A stretch of 64,000 nt of DNA. Origin: Paragyromitra xinjiangensis. Taxonomy: Eukaryota; Ascomycota; Pezizomycetes; Pezizales; Discinaceae. The translations under genes and the position numbers were made by a program. Under the pieces are notes generated by a model. That model worked only from the letters and a program-made list of their open reading frames with translations. It ran no database searches and was not told the origin of the DNA. The DNA lies in assembly GCA_038503065.1 (NCBI GenBank), contig JBCAMK010000012.1:1240001-1304000 (forward strand), in the 5' to 3' direction. Positions 33,998-47,458 of this stretch are shown here, one piece after another. Each line of letters opens with the position of its first letter. The stretch's first letter is position 1.

Positions 33998-34456
33998 TTT
34001 GACGTCTGTTCGTTCCTCCTACGAGCTTCTAATGTGCAATTTTCCAGCTGGAGATCCCTTGAGGAAGTTGAGTTGTGCTGCCAAGATTTCCGCCAAGAGG
34101 GAAAAAATATTAGTCTTTTTTCCAGCCAATCGGCAGGGAGATGATTGAGCCTCCTACGTCGTTTTGCTTCTCTCCTCCGAATGCGACAACTTCTTTCTCT
34201 TTCACGATACAAAATACTTGATTGGCATAATTGCTTGTACTTTTCTTTCAAAGGCTAACAAAAACTATTTAGACAAATGAAAATGCGCCAGCATGTGTGT
34301 TTAACATAACCAGTGCAAAGAAAGAGAACCCCCAAATAACAAATGGCCCCCTACAAATAAAAACCCCCCTATTTACAGCCAACCTTACCCTCATCCACCC
34401 TGTATGTATATGCACTTAAACCTCCACCACGAGCATCCGACTGCAGCATCCTATTA
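33998..34456. other. Upstream region of POL5
   Basis: This stretch lies between the POL5 start and the 3' end of the next minus-strand gene. It is AT-rich near 34250-34370. I see no further gene. Confidence 0.45.
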
Positions 34457-35464
34457 TCATCTCTGAGCCTTCACCAAACTGCCAATTGTAAAAGCACTCT
34501 TGCTCTTCGCTCTCACCTCCGCATACTTTGAACTCGCTGACCTACTCGACGGCGTTCTCGTCGGCTTCTTTGGTGGCTCAGACGCAGATCTCGGATAACG
34601 CTTACTAGACTTCGAGGATACCGTGACGGTTTCTGTCGTTTCTATTACTCGACTCGTGCGATTGGACCGAGATTCACGGGAAATCGGTGAAGGTGGGGAC
34701 GGTGGTGGGACGGAGCCTGGTGGGAAGAAAAATTGGGGGTCGACATCAGCCATTACGAGACGACCTTGGTATTTCACTATTTTGTCCAATCTCGCCTCTA
34801 TCATCCAGTCAGCCAATAGTCCTTTACTTCATCGAGAATAGACACGATTGAAAAGGATCAAAGGATCCAAACCATGCGAAAACGACACCAACAAACAATA
34901 CCACGGCCAATCCTCCCCCTCCTCAAAAAATAACCCATCTTGCAAATGGTCCCACCCATTCTTCACATCCCGATCCAATAAAAACGCCAGGAAATCATAT
35001 TTCTTATCTCGCGGATCCTGCGAATTGCTACTCTGCAGCTGTGCATGCTTCTGGCGGAAAACACTCGTGTCCTTCACCGGCGGCAGAAACAACATCCCGT
35101 CTTTATCCAGTAGACGACATAGTTCAACCTTCAATTCGCAATCGAGCGGATTCAGCAGCGTCTGAGGCGCTGCCGACGAGGAAATCCCCGGAGCAGCGCT
35201 CCCAAAGAAAGAGGAGGCTTTCGAGGAACTACCTTTCGAGGAACTAGGCCTAGACCCGCGGCGAAGGCGGTTCAGGTCGTTGGTAATAGCCGTAGAGATA
35301 GCAGCGTAGAGCCCACCAATGTCGCCCGGCTCAATAGCATCGAAGTTGACCGTGACATGACGATTCTTGGTACGGCTAGACTCAGTACTGTAGCGGATGG
35401 TAGTTCGCGGAGGCCTTGCCTCTACCATCTCAACCTCTACTTCTTCAGCGGAGGGTTCGGCCAT
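34457..35464 (-). CDS. Fungal orphan protein of unknown function
   Basis: Exons on the minus strand are 34846-35464 and 34457-34797 (960 nt, 319 aa). The two parts lie in one frame interrupted by a TGA at 34829-34831. A 48-nt intron (34798-34845; donor GTGTCT, branch GCTGACT, acceptor TAG) removes it and keeps a reading frame through FNQARLDKIVKYQGRL. The N-terminal part is acidic. A Ser-rich linker (RPSSSKGSSSKAS) follows, then a compact region with LCRLLDKDGMLFLPP, FLAFLLDRD and EEGEDWPWY. The C-terminus is disordered and Ser/Pro/Arg-rich with SP sites, ending TIGSLVKAQR. I do not recognise the family. The weak donor leaves open that translation ends at 34829 (211 aa) or that two genes exist. 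Confidence 0.65.
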
Positions 35465-36895
35465 GGTTATTCCTGGAGGGAATTGAATTTTTGCAGCTGG
35501 GGGGGTGGGATTGATGGAGAATGTAGGTAGAACACAGGCGGGAGTTCCAGGAACCCGTCTTTAATGGTCCAGGGTAGGTTCCGCGGAAGATGCACAGGAT
35601 ATCGGATAATTGAGTCGAGCTCACTTCAGCTTTATCAACCACTTTACTTGAAGCTCGCTGTCACCCCTCCTATTTCCCACGGGAGTTGTCACGGGAGTTA
35701 CCGCCGCAACGGTGCAGCGAATGGCAGCTATGCACGTACCCTACTGGTCTAACACATCAAAAACGTAGGAGTATCATACCTACTCTATACAAACGTGGAC
35801 GAGAGCTCTATCCCGGTAAATCAATAATTGCTTATATCCGATTTTTTCGCGTAGGAATCTCCGGTGGTTTCGTAGTAGGAAGGATTGTACCTGCGCACGA
35901 ATCACTAACGAGACTAGAAACCCCACGGTAGGCCGGTAGATAGGTATATCTGCTCTCTATCTGTCCCTGAGCTGGCATCGCGTTGCGACTTCATCAGATA
36001 CTCAAGCTACTTGCTTTTTTTCTGCCTCAAGTTAAGGGCAGAAAAGAAAAAAGAACCCAATCAACCCCTGTCAGTCGCCAAGTGCGCCTGCATATGTGGG
36101 TGGACGAAAGCTGCTTGGAGGAAGAACTGATTGCATGGCAGGACAGATCGTGCAGCAGCGGGCTGTGGATCGGCTCCTAGGTACTGGGCTTGATGAGATT
36201 CAGCATGTTCGGATGACGTTGGGTCGATACTATTTATATATCATTGGTATCGAAGCAGCCGTCGTTGGAGATGGACCACGAATGGGATAACACAGATGGA
36301 GCTATCGTTTCGTTCAGGAACACGAAGTTGCTATCAAAGACATGCGTGGGGCAATGCAGGACATGGTGTGATGCCGAACACCACCAAAAATTCTCCGATT
36401 GAACAGGGAAAAAAATTGAAGGGAAAAAAACACCAGGGAATTCCAAGGGAGATTTCCCCAGTCGCTATCCTACTAATATTCGTCCCGAGGAAATTAGTAC
36501 CGAATAACCGGGTATGGCACCCTAAATGAAGAAAAAAACCAGCTCATCACCAGCGACCACTGGCTACTACACGTGGTATCATAAGCATCGAATCCCCCTC
36601 TCGATTCAGAGACACTGCTCCAGCGTGTCATTTCATGTTTAATATGACATACCAAATAATATTCTCGGTTCACCCCCCCAAATATGCGTCACAAAGTGTC
36701 ACTCGGATGCTAGAGTGGGGGTACTAGTGAGTAGCCCCAGGCTAGACCCAATACCACCGACTTATACCTTTAGTAATCATCTACCATCGCATCTCATCAT
36801 CCATTTCTAGACCTGGTATTCTCAAACCCAGAATTACACTTGAAACGGTATCCAATGCAGCTATGAGTCAGAAAAATAGCTTACGTATATAGAAA
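35465..36895. other. Intergenic, no protein gene seen
   Basis: This contains the upstream region of the orphan gene and the 5' flank of the first tRNA-Pro gene. Short frames at 35686-35931 and 35983-36529 show no family features. Confidence 0.4.
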
Positions 36896-36979
36896 GCCCT
36901 GATGGTCTAGTGGTATGATTCCTGCTTTGGGTCTTTGACAATTTGCAGGAGGTCTCCGGTTCAATCCCGGATTAGGGCC
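36896..36979 (+). tRNA. tRNA-Pro (anticodon TGG) with 12-nt intron
   Basis: The acceptor stem GCCCTGA pairs with TTAGGGC (36972-36978). The D-arm is TGGTCTAGTGGTATGAT. The anticodon stem CCTGC pairs with GCAGG around loop TTTGGG(T) with anticodon TGG at 36928-36930. The T-arm is TCCGG/CCGGA with loop TTCAATC. The intron 36932-36943 sits after position 37, the canonical site. Box A (TGGTCTAGTGG) and box B (GGTTCAATCC) are internal promoters. Confidence 0.95.
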
Positions 36980-36991
36980 CTCTATATTCTC

Positions 36992-36996
36992 TTTTT
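36992..36996 (+). terminator. Pol III T-run after tRNA-Pro(TGG)
   Basis: Five T residues lie 13 bases after the mature 3' end, a plausible RNA polymerase III stop. Confidence 0.6.
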
Positions 36997-38563
36997 GTTC
37001 CTGAAACAATGAGTGCTTTTTTGTTTGGTTGGATGGAGGGTGTTGACTCACTCACGGGTCGGGTCGCACCAGATTCTTTAAGAGACACCAACCAACCACC
37101 ACAGGCTTGATGAACAGCGAAGAGATGTCAGGTTCAAACATGCTCAACTTCATATTTTAGACTTTTTTCTTTGGTATAAGTTACATTTTACAAGCTCTCT
37201 CTATGGTAAAACGATGACAAAACTGTTTAACTGTGGTGACGAATGAATTACTTGTGCACTCATGGGAATTCTGAGATGACTTGCAGTCCCCTACCTCGTA
37301 ACCTCAGCCCTTAGTGCTACCGCTAATAGGACTCGTCTAGGCAGCCCGTCTATGAGACATGATATACAAGTGCTAAAATTCCACCCCAACTTTCTTTGGT
37401 AGGGTCTACTAAAGCCAACACTATCACCACGATATCACTGAAAAGACACATCAAGAGATACCAGTGTGCCAATCGGTTCTCAGAGGAAGTCTGCACACAT
37501 ATCACTGAAACCTCGCCGAAGTGAATTACACAAGAATATATTGGCAAAGAAGACACATCACCACAGGAGCCTTGAAAGCCTGCTCTATTGCATGTAGATG
37601 TAGACTTCGGCTTGCTTCAGAATATGTGCATGTATGTACAATGTAGTTGTGTTCTTCGCCTTAAGCTGTTAGAAACACAGCAAAGCAGAGCCCTTAACTA
37701 TAATGACAGCTACGGGAATTACGACGTCTACCCCTCCTTAGAATATGAAACATTGGTTAGTGTCATATGTGCATATGAGACACGGTTCCGAAAGTGTTCT
37801 TAAGACAAGCTGGCTCTAGTCCATAGGCTTAGGCATTGTCTTGAAAGTCCCAAGATCGCGTGGTTACAAATGCAGGCAGCGGGCCGGCTCAAGACTACCT
37901 TTAGATAGACTTGAGCTGGCTTTAAGATTAACGCTAGTATACATGCATCGGAGCATATGCGTATGTGATAGGTATATGCGCCGATGAGAGCATTATATGT
38001 CCTTACAAACATCGCACTACTAAACAAATTAGATATAGCTTCGGCTCATGAATACCATACACAAATTGAGCGCATGCAAACACTAAATCGTTGGCATAGA
38101 TCGAGATATTATTGCTCGATCCCAGGTTAGGCTTGAGAACTAAACAGATGTCTTCGTATCGTGTTCATGTTTATCGCGATGATAGACTGGGGAAAATATC
38201 TAGCCACTGAACTCTAGGCCTTTCTTCTTGAAGCCAATGCTGGCTTCTCCCTTTCTACTGGATACCCTTAGGCGAGACGTTTTTATCCATCTTGATACAT
38301 CTCTTTGCAATGCCATCGTCTTTCCATAGAGGTCGAGGTATTTTTACTTCGATAGGGCCAAATATAACTCCATAACCACCCATGCACTTGAATAAAGTAC
38401 ACTACAATACAAAATCCCAGAACTAAACGCCAATACCCCGACCTTCAGTTATCCATTCAGCTTCTGCTCGTACAAGCCTCTCTGCCTTCCCGAAATTTCT
38501 TCAAATTTCTTCAGCCACCAAAAGCTCCTTACAGCCAAGTAGACAAACAGAAATAAGTTCGAA
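36997..38563. other. Intergenic, no gene seen
   Basis: This AT-rich DNA lies between the tRNA gene and the 3' end of CWC21. A TGACTCA motif occurs at 37043-37049 without an adjacent gene that would explain it. No frame shows family features. Confidence 0.4.
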
Positions 38564-39212
38564 TTATGGAGGGGACTCTCTCCCTTTTGCCCTTGCATAT
38601 TCGTTCTCCCTTTGTTCCCTCCTCCTTTCCCTCTCCTCGCTCTGTTTCCTCCAATGACTCCCCTCTTCATAATCCGCCGAGATCCCAAGCGCATTCCGTA
38701 GACGTTCACTCTCAGCTATTAAAAATCAACCAATGTCAGCACCCGTGATCCAGGAAAAACAACATTCAAGAACATACCAAGCTTCGCCGCCGCCAGCTCA
38801 TGAACCTGATGTGGCTTCAATCCCCTCGCATCAATCTTCCCCTCCTTCATCTCCCCCAGCAGCTTCTTCCTCAGCTCATCTACCCGAGCTTCAATCTCAT
38901 CCTCATCTACCCTATTGGCCCACAAGCTCAGATCAGCTATTGCTCACACCAAACCACCAACCGAACAACGAGAACGTACTCTTCATCCTCCAATTTATCT
39001 CTTAGCTCAAAACACTTCACCTCAACCTCACGCTTCCGATCATGCTCTAGGATTTCCTTATCCGGTTGCCGTTGCTTGTGTGCTTTGAAGCTATCATAGT
39101 CCTTCGGGTAAGGTGCGATATTATCCCGAGGTTTAAGATGAGAGAGGTTTCGTTGGACATAACCGCTCGTGCCGCTACCGCGGGGGGTAGAGAGACCGAC
39201 GTTAGAAGACAT
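38564..39212 (-). CDS. CWC21: Pre-mRNA splicing factor CWC21 (cwf21 domain)
   Basis: Exons on the minus strand are 38980-39212, 38778-38911 and 38564-38715 (519 nt, 172 aa). CWC21 is a spliceosomal protein of the Prp19/NTC-associated set that binds Prp8 and Snu114 near the 5' splice site; its human relative is SRRM2. The N-terminus SSNVGLSTPRGSGTSGYVQRN is the strongly conserved family start. The cwf21 domain follows in exon 2 (DEDEIEARVDELRKKLL). The C-terminus is a charged Arg/Glu-rich helix ending in SPP. Introns of 68 and 62 nt have GTACGT/GTATGT donors and TAG acceptors. The unspliced frames at both junctions run into unrelated sequence. It lies about 150 bases left of the second tRNA-Pro gene, in opposite orientation. 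Confidence 0.94.
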
Positions 39213-39358
39213 TAGGACGTGATTGATTGTGTTGTATTGGGCTGAAGCTGAGGTTGCCTAGCGCAAATAGAAGTTCCTTAAGCTTGTGTGAAGTTACCCG
39301 GCTGGTTATGTAATGTGATAGTGGGTTATGAATGTGGTTTGGCTCAGGTTGACATGTG

Positions 39359-39459
39359 GCCCGGTTGGTCTAGTGGTATGATTGTCGCTTCGGGTTCTCC
39401 CCAGGGTAGATATACTCCTGAAATGTGACAGGTCTCCGGTTCGATCCCGGAATCGGGCC
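39359..39459 (+). tRNA. tRNA-Pro (anticodon CGG) with 29-nt intron
   Basis: The acceptor stem GCCCGGT pairs with ATCGGGC (39452-39458). The D-arm is TGGTCTAGTGGTATGAT, identical to that of the other tRNA-Pro. The anticodon stem GTCGC pairs with GTGAC around loop TTCGGG(T) with anticodon CGG at 39391-39393. The intron 39395-39423 starts after position 37. The T-arm is TCCGG/CCGGA with loop TTCGATC. Confidence 0.95.
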
Positions 39460-39466
39460 TTTTTTT
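39460..39466 (+). terminator. Pol III T-run after tRNA-Pro(CGG)
   Basis: Seven T residues start directly at the mature 3' end, a strong RNA polymerase III stop. Confidence 0.8.
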
Positions 39467-39908
39467 GAATTTTATTCAATTGTCCACTGCAGATACTCAG
39501 CAGCTGCAAAGAGAAGCGAAAAGCACCTTAGAGATCTTATGTGAGTAACAACGCTCAGTCACCGACATAAGCAGTCACTCGAACAACGAGAACTCAGAAA
39601 CTTGGCCATAGCCACATACAACCCCACTCCCCAAAGTCCAAAAGCAATCATCCACCCGTATAAAAATTACAGTTTATTTGCAACTATCTCTCCCTCTAAC
39701 ACGTCTCCAATCCATCCAGGTATCTTTTGTACAACCAGCCTTCAACAGAAAGGAAACCATGAAAAAGGAGGGTGAAAAAATAACTCAAACGCCTCCCCAA
39801 GGCTCGTAAAACTAGTCCACCAAACAAGCCCAAACACCCCCTCCCGCAAATCCAAGTCATTACTACATATCACCATTCCCTGGTCCCATTGACGTAGACA
39901 TAAGCCCA
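39467..39908. other. Intergenic, 3' flank of ALE1
   Basis: This lies between the tRNA gene and the acyltransferase stop and is probably 3' UTR of the latter. I see no gene. Confidence 0.45.
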
Positions 39909-42097
39909 TTATGCTTTTCTTGACTTGGCTCTTGCTGTCTCCCTCCTCCTCAAAATCTCTTCTTTTTTTGATTGCAATTCCATCTGAATCTCTTCGATCT
40001 CCCTCACTGGGTCATCAGGCACACCCAATCCACCACTGTGGAAGTCCTCCACACTAGCGCTCTTAAGCGTTTCTCTTGATTCTGCACGACCGATTTTATT
40101 CTTTAGTCGCTGGGCAAGCCATGCTTTACCTGGAGAGTTGAAGAAGCCGAGGCAGACAGCTATGCCGATGTGAACGAAGAACTATAGCGCAAATACGTTA
40201 ATACTTTGGATATCTCAAAACACCGAAGAATAAGATGCCTGAAACTTACGTAGACTCGTGACCAGAGAAGCAGGGAGTTTTTGAAATCAAGGATGATGAA
40301 TGGAGCGACAATGTACGCGAATGAGAATTGTGTCACGAGAAGGCCGAAAATATCATATACCTTCTTGTACGGTCTCGGGGTCTTCTGATCGGGAGCCATG
40401 AAGAAAGGTCTGACATGACGGCGGAAGTCTTCATACCATTCACTTAGCTCAAATCACCTCACTTACCCCCACGAGCAGAAGGAAAACTTACACTTTGCAA
40501 CAGTCTGTACGAAACTTGCCGTGATAAATGTCAAATAATACCCTGGACTAATACCATGCCAAATCGCACTCGTCCCAAACGTGGCCATGCTACTCCTAAA
40601 CCCTGGTTTCTTCCCCTTCGGTGTGACCCTAAGGTAGATGTAGTTCTTCAACCACTTGTTTGTGTTCATATTCCAGCTCTCTAAGTACGCGCGTGTATTC
40701 TGTGCCGTTTCCAGTGCAAAAGGATCCACATTTGTTAGTCTGTCCCATCGCGGCTGTCTCTTTTCATCGAGGCCGTTGTAACCGAGCCCAGATAGGATAC
40801 ATGCGCCTTCGGTGAGATACCAAGCACCATAGTATTTTAGGCGTGCAGTGAAACCAAGCATATAGATGTACCAGATTCTGCAAGAGAGCTATCAGAATTT
40901 ACTATGATACCATATGGGAACGAGATAGGTGTTTACCGTCGGAAGATACCGTAGTTCAGGAACTTGTCACCAAGTGCGAATTGGGTCGTGTACCAGCCCG
41001 AGAACTTCATGAATAGGAAAATCCACCCAAGTCCTTGGACAGCTTTGATAGTAGCGGGGATGGAGCTACTAGGGATCTTGCGTTTCCGCTTAGTGCCGCC
41101 ACGCTTGGCATCGGGAATGACTACATCGAACATGCTGCAATCAATCCACCTGCGGTATTCGGCGAAATCGAAGGCGGGACCGGCGAAGAGAGATGGGAAA
41201 AAGAGCTATGTAATTATAAGTCAATACTATCCCCATGGAAAAACTGAGAGAAGGACACGTACTACATATCCGGCGTAATCAAGAATATTCGGCATCTGCG
41301 GAATTGCACGGTCCTGTTGAAATTCGGAAAGTTCCTACAAATCATCAGTTCACGTCCTACAACATTTCCGAGAAAATCATAAACATACCGACTCCGGTAA
41401 CCGCCCATCATGCACCGCCCAGCAAAACGCCGTTAACTATACCATCCATTATCAGCACTCCATCACCACCATTATAACCCACGAACCCACAAACCTTCAT
41501 CACCAACACCATTTGCGCACCCGTAACGTCCACCACCCCAGGATTCGGATATAACTCCCGGTAAATATGCGATACTAGCATGTGTCCCATCAAAAACACA
41601 AACGACACCCACGGCATATACGGGCCCTGTACGAACGCCGCAATACAGTACGCGCCAACAGACGCAATAAGAAGTGTCTTAATCCCAGACCAGAGGGAGA
41701 AAACGCCAATGAGGTAAAATAACGATACCCTGTCCTTCTGTCAGTACTAAAGAACACCCCTTTTCCCTTTACACCTGCAATTGGAGAAATGGGACCATAT
41801 CCCATACCCGATCATGAAAAGGTTCTTCTTCGCGGGTTCCGCATCGGGGAGTCGTTTCAAGACGCCCGCGAGCGGGTAGGAGAGGAGAATGGTGAAAATG
41901 AGCTTGACTGTTGCGCGCCCACGTTAGTACCTCCGTTCTTTCTCCACCCTCAGGGTAAAAAGACACATACGCTCATCTTTCGCCACCCCCAAACAGCCCT
42001 CGAGCCAAACAAACGCTGTAAAAAGTCAGGACACCATTCCTACTCACACTTCAGCCCCCGAATTCAAAAACTCACGATAGTCTATAAACGGTATCAT
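39909..42097 (-). CDS. ALE1: MBOAT lysophospholipid acyltransferase (ALE1-like)
   Basis: Ten exons on the minus strand: 42076-42097, 41971-42015, 41808-41907, 41729-41495, 41389-41436, 41263-41334, 40937-41205, 40494-40877, 40250-40442 and 39909-40181 (1641 nt, 546 aa). The enzyme reacylates lysophospholipids with acyl-CoA in the ER membrane (Lands cycle). MBOAT signatures are SWNMNTNKWLKNYIYLR (about residues 332-346) and SAIWHGISPGYY with the catalytic His at about 371. The spliced text LFFPSLFAGPAFDFAEY is also typical. Many hydrophobic segments are present. A basic, charged ER-facing tail ends in ARAKSRKA. Nine introns of 51-78 nt were each placed by phase and family continuity. The intron at 40443-40493 is the least certain, since its better GTAAGT donor two bases away gives the wrong phase. 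Confidence 0.92.
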
Positions 42098-43325
42098 TGC
42101 GGCAAGTGGTTTTACTGATATGAGGAAGAGGAATTCCTCAAGGCATAAATAAATGAAGAGAACGAACAGACCCGAGCTCAATAGATTTGTTAGGAGTTGA
42201 AGCAGGGAACGGAAGGAACAAGGTCAGTTCGATGTTGAGGGACCCGTTACGTATGACGGAAAGTTGAGCTGCAGGTCAGCTTTGCAGATCATGGGATTAT
42301 GTCAGCAGGCATGAGAGAACACGTGCGTTTCATGTCAGGTCACTCGTGGTTCCAACCACCCTACGACCCCTAGATGTGGGTCTTCGAGGATTCGATGTGG
42401 AATCTGCTATTCTCCGAATAAACAAATTCTGGGAGGCATTGGAGCCGCTGGAGGCGTGTATAGCATCCACGACTGGAATAAGCCAGGACCAGCTATGTGG
42501 CCTCATCCAACGGTGACTGCCAGCGACTCGTAGAAGCTCATCCCCTTGTTCATGCCGGAGCCATTTATCAGCATCGAGATATCCGGTGATCGGTTAGAGT
42601 CTTGAACAAGCAGAAAACCTTAGGTTCTTTAGTACCCTCTATCCAACAAATTTATAAGTGCCAGGTCCCCTAGCCCCAGAGATCCAAAGCAGTTCGGACA
42701 CAGAAAGCTTCTAGAAGGATGCAGAGATGAGCCCAACGGGCTGGTCAATACCAAGATGTTTTGATTACGCTACAAGGAAAATCAACGAAAAACGTCATGG
42801 TACGAAGCTCTCTAGCCCACTCTACTTCGTTTTACCATAGAGATATTACGAAACAGCCACGTTTTTGTATCGGCGATACCATCACGATTCATGGCATCTA
42901 AAGCCAGGAGTATTTGCGATGCACCGAAAGCGGTAAAAGAAATATCTTTTTAATAATATCAACCCTTAAATGCGGGGCGGAAACAATTAACATGCGAAAG
43001 GTGAAAAAGCTTTAGAAACCAGGGCAAATAGAAGAAGTCCCCTTACGCTCCACTATACCGCTCTTTATTCAGATACAAGATAAGTACGTAGTAGCACAAA
43101 AAACAAAAAACGGCTCACAGCGAAAGAAAGATATCGAAAAAAACCCCTGACAAGCATTTTCCGCACAATATTCCGCTGCATGGCTTCCTCGTCATCCACC
43201 TTCCCCACAGCTGAAAACCACGCCCTCCGCCTCCCCTCGTCTTCCCCTTCACCGGTTTTTGCATTACAACTCTAGCTTCAAAATCCTGTATTTTGCCCGC
43301 AAACCGGCCCAACCGAATATTATAC
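42098..43325. other. Intergenic between ALE1 start and actin 3' end
   Basis: This is upstream DNA of ALE1 and 3' flank of actin. I see no gene-like frame or RNA. Confidence 0.45.
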
Positions 43326-45091
<1,766 letters not shown>

Positions 45092-46413
45092 TGTTACGGG
45101 TGAGAAAGATCTAAGGGATTATAAGAGTTAAGGAATTCGTGAAAACGTAGTCGATAGTGATGGTGATAGAAACACGGATGGAGTAGCAGGGGGAACTGGC
45201 TTCTCCGGTATGGGGGGAGAATGGATGGCTTTTGTAGATGGAAGATAGATGGGTAGTCGAGGGGGAGAAGAAGAAAAGGAGGGAGAGGAAGAGAGAAAGG
45301 GAGACACTGGCCCACGCACACACCTACGATATGCCCTGTCTCCACCCTTCTTCCGCCCCCAACACGCCAGCGCCTTGGAATGGAGGCTTGGCGTCGCTGA
45401 CCTTAGGGTTTATTGCTTCTCCGGGCAGTCGAGTTTCCTCCTTCGGCATCATAGTTGCGGACCAAGCGCTGACGCGGAGATCTAACTGGACAATTACTTA
45501 TTCGCCGCCACCACACATGAACCGGTATGGTGAATGGCCTATTTTTACATACTGAATCCACCATAACTTTGTGAGAAGGACGTCTGGTCTATTAGATAGA
45601 ATCCCGCCGAGAGAGGTCACTATGTGCACTTCGGCTTCACTGTTAGATCGACGTAGTGCATAAACATTCAGGAACTCGACGTACGCGCGGTCAGCCTCGA
45701 CTGTATCGATTTTTCTTGGCACATTTCGTTTTCCGTTTTCCGTTTTCCGTGTGTTTATTCAACAGTCTGTGCCTTTTGGTACTTTTTAATGCAACGTCAG
45801 TATCTTGCGCGGCGGCTCGGCGTTCGTTCTCCGGCGGTTTGAGCGTGCGATGTTCAAGGGGCTAGTCGCTTAGAATACGAATATGTTATTTTTTTATTGA
45901 AGCTGACGATAAGAATGAGTCTGGCAGTCGTCGTGTATGAAACAACCAACATCTTGGCAGTTTCTTGGGTGGTTGAGGCTGAAAACTACAATGTGCTATG
46001 GCGGGGTAAAAAAAAGGTGGAGGGCATGGTGGGGTTTCGACTGTTTCGAAATCCAAAGTGTAGCAATCAAATTACCTAGCCCCGATAAAGCTGCAGAGAG
46101 CTGAAATCAATTATCCATCGCTTCAGGAACATAATCCTAATGATCAAAACAAATTTCTAGATACTTGCATCGAAGAAGAGTAGCTTAGATTCTTTGGGGA
46201 TCTTCCTGATTCTAACTGTTTCGGCGGTACACCAGCATCTTCTCTTTCGCAGTACCTACTGCCAGAATAAAATCTCGACGATATCCAACTCCCTGATATA
46301 ATTTCCAAGACTGTCCACGACTCCTTTTCCTAAACAGTACATCAGCCAAGTCTGCCACCGACGTCTTCAGTATCAAATCGGCAAAGCCAGCTTTCACTCA
46401 TACTCACACAATC
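45092..46413. other. Divergent promoter region, actin and FES1
   Basis: This is 1.3 kb between two start codons pointing away from each other. The actin side is strongly pyrimidine-rich on its coding strand. Three copies of CGTTTTC stand in tandem at 45727-45747. No gene is seen inside. Confidence 0.5.
45727..45750. repeat. 7-base tandem repeat (CGTTTTC)x3
   Basis: Three perfect 7-base units followed by CGT lie in the actin-FES1 divergent region. They could be a cis-element cluster, though this is unproven. Confidence 0.8.
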
Positions 46414-47136
46414 ATGTCGGACATGTCAAAGCTTCTTTCGTGGGGCATCGAGAACTCGGTGCCGGGTGCACCTGAAGAGTCAAAGAGAACGCAGCTTGTA
46501 CGTCACTCGGTTACTTTTATCTGTTACTTTTATCTAGGAGTCTACGTACTCCCAAGCTAGCAGGCAATTACTAACTTTCTATCTCATTATTAGGATCCTG
46601 CTCTTCTCGCCCAGCTTTTCGGTAATGTGAAAGATGACTCGACTGTAATGAAAGAATCCATGGCCGCCATTCAGGACCCAGAAGTGTCCGTTTCCGACAA
46701 AGAGATCGCCTTCGATAACTTCGAGATGCTTGTCGAGAATCTAGATAATGCCAATAACATCGAAAACCTCAAATTGTGGCCGCCGTTGCTCTCCCAGCTC
46801 TCAGCGCCCGAGTTCCAGCTCCGTTTCATGGGGGCTTGGTGCTGCGGAACTGCTGTTCAGAACAATCCCAAGTCCCAGGAAGCCCTGCACAAGCATGGTG
46901 GTGTCGCGAAGATCGTCGAGTTGATCCTGAAGGATCCTGAAGAAAAGGTTAGGACTAAGGCTGTCTATGCCCTGAGCAGTCAGATCCGGAATCAAGAGCC
47001 GTCTTTGAAAGAGGCGCTAGAGCTACTTCCGGAGGAGCTTGCACCGAAGAAAGATATTGGAGCAAACGATATGGAAGCTATTGATGCACTTATCCAAAGG
47101 TTGAGGGAGAGGGTGAAAAAAGTTATCAGTGGATAG
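46414..47136 (+). CDS. FES1: Hsp70 nucleotide exchange factor FES1
   Basis: Exons are 46414-46497 and 46594-47136 (627 nt, 208 aa). Fes1 is an armadillo-type cytosolic exchange factor that releases ADP and misfolded clients from Hsp70 (HSPBP1 relative). The N-terminus SDMSKLLSWGIENSV matches the family substrate-mimicking segment. The helical repeats follow: EIAFDNFEMLVENLDNANN, MGAWCCGTAVQNNPKSQEA, and VRTKAVYALSSQIRN. The single intron (46498-46593, 96 nt; GTACGT, branch TACTAAC, TAG) separates the N-terminal segment from DPALLAQLFG, a common position for this gene. It is divergent from actin and followed by BUD31 on the same strand. Confidence 0.95.
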
Positions 47137-47458
47137 GGAATATTTGTTGAGATGTGGGATTTCTATTTTTCTCGTTTTATTTTTTCTACTGTAAATAGGC
47201 TTATCGGTTACCAATGATGATGATTAGATGTGAATAAATCAGTAGCAGCATATTTTTAGGTAAATGTGAATATCAGCACATGCACTTGTAGTTGCCGATA
47301 GCTTTCGGAGTTTTATTGGCCACTCCTTGGCTGCGTCATGTCGTGAACAAAAAACAAAGTTGAGGCTCTTGCCAGTGGCACCTCTAACCCAACCTCAGAC
47401 CGCCACAACTTGAGCTCCAGAACATCTCTCATCACCCCAATACGAAGGACTCGCGACC
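47137..47458. other. Intergenic between FES1 and BUD31
   Basis: This is the 3' flank of FES1 and the promoter of BUD31. I see no gene. Confidence 0.5.
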
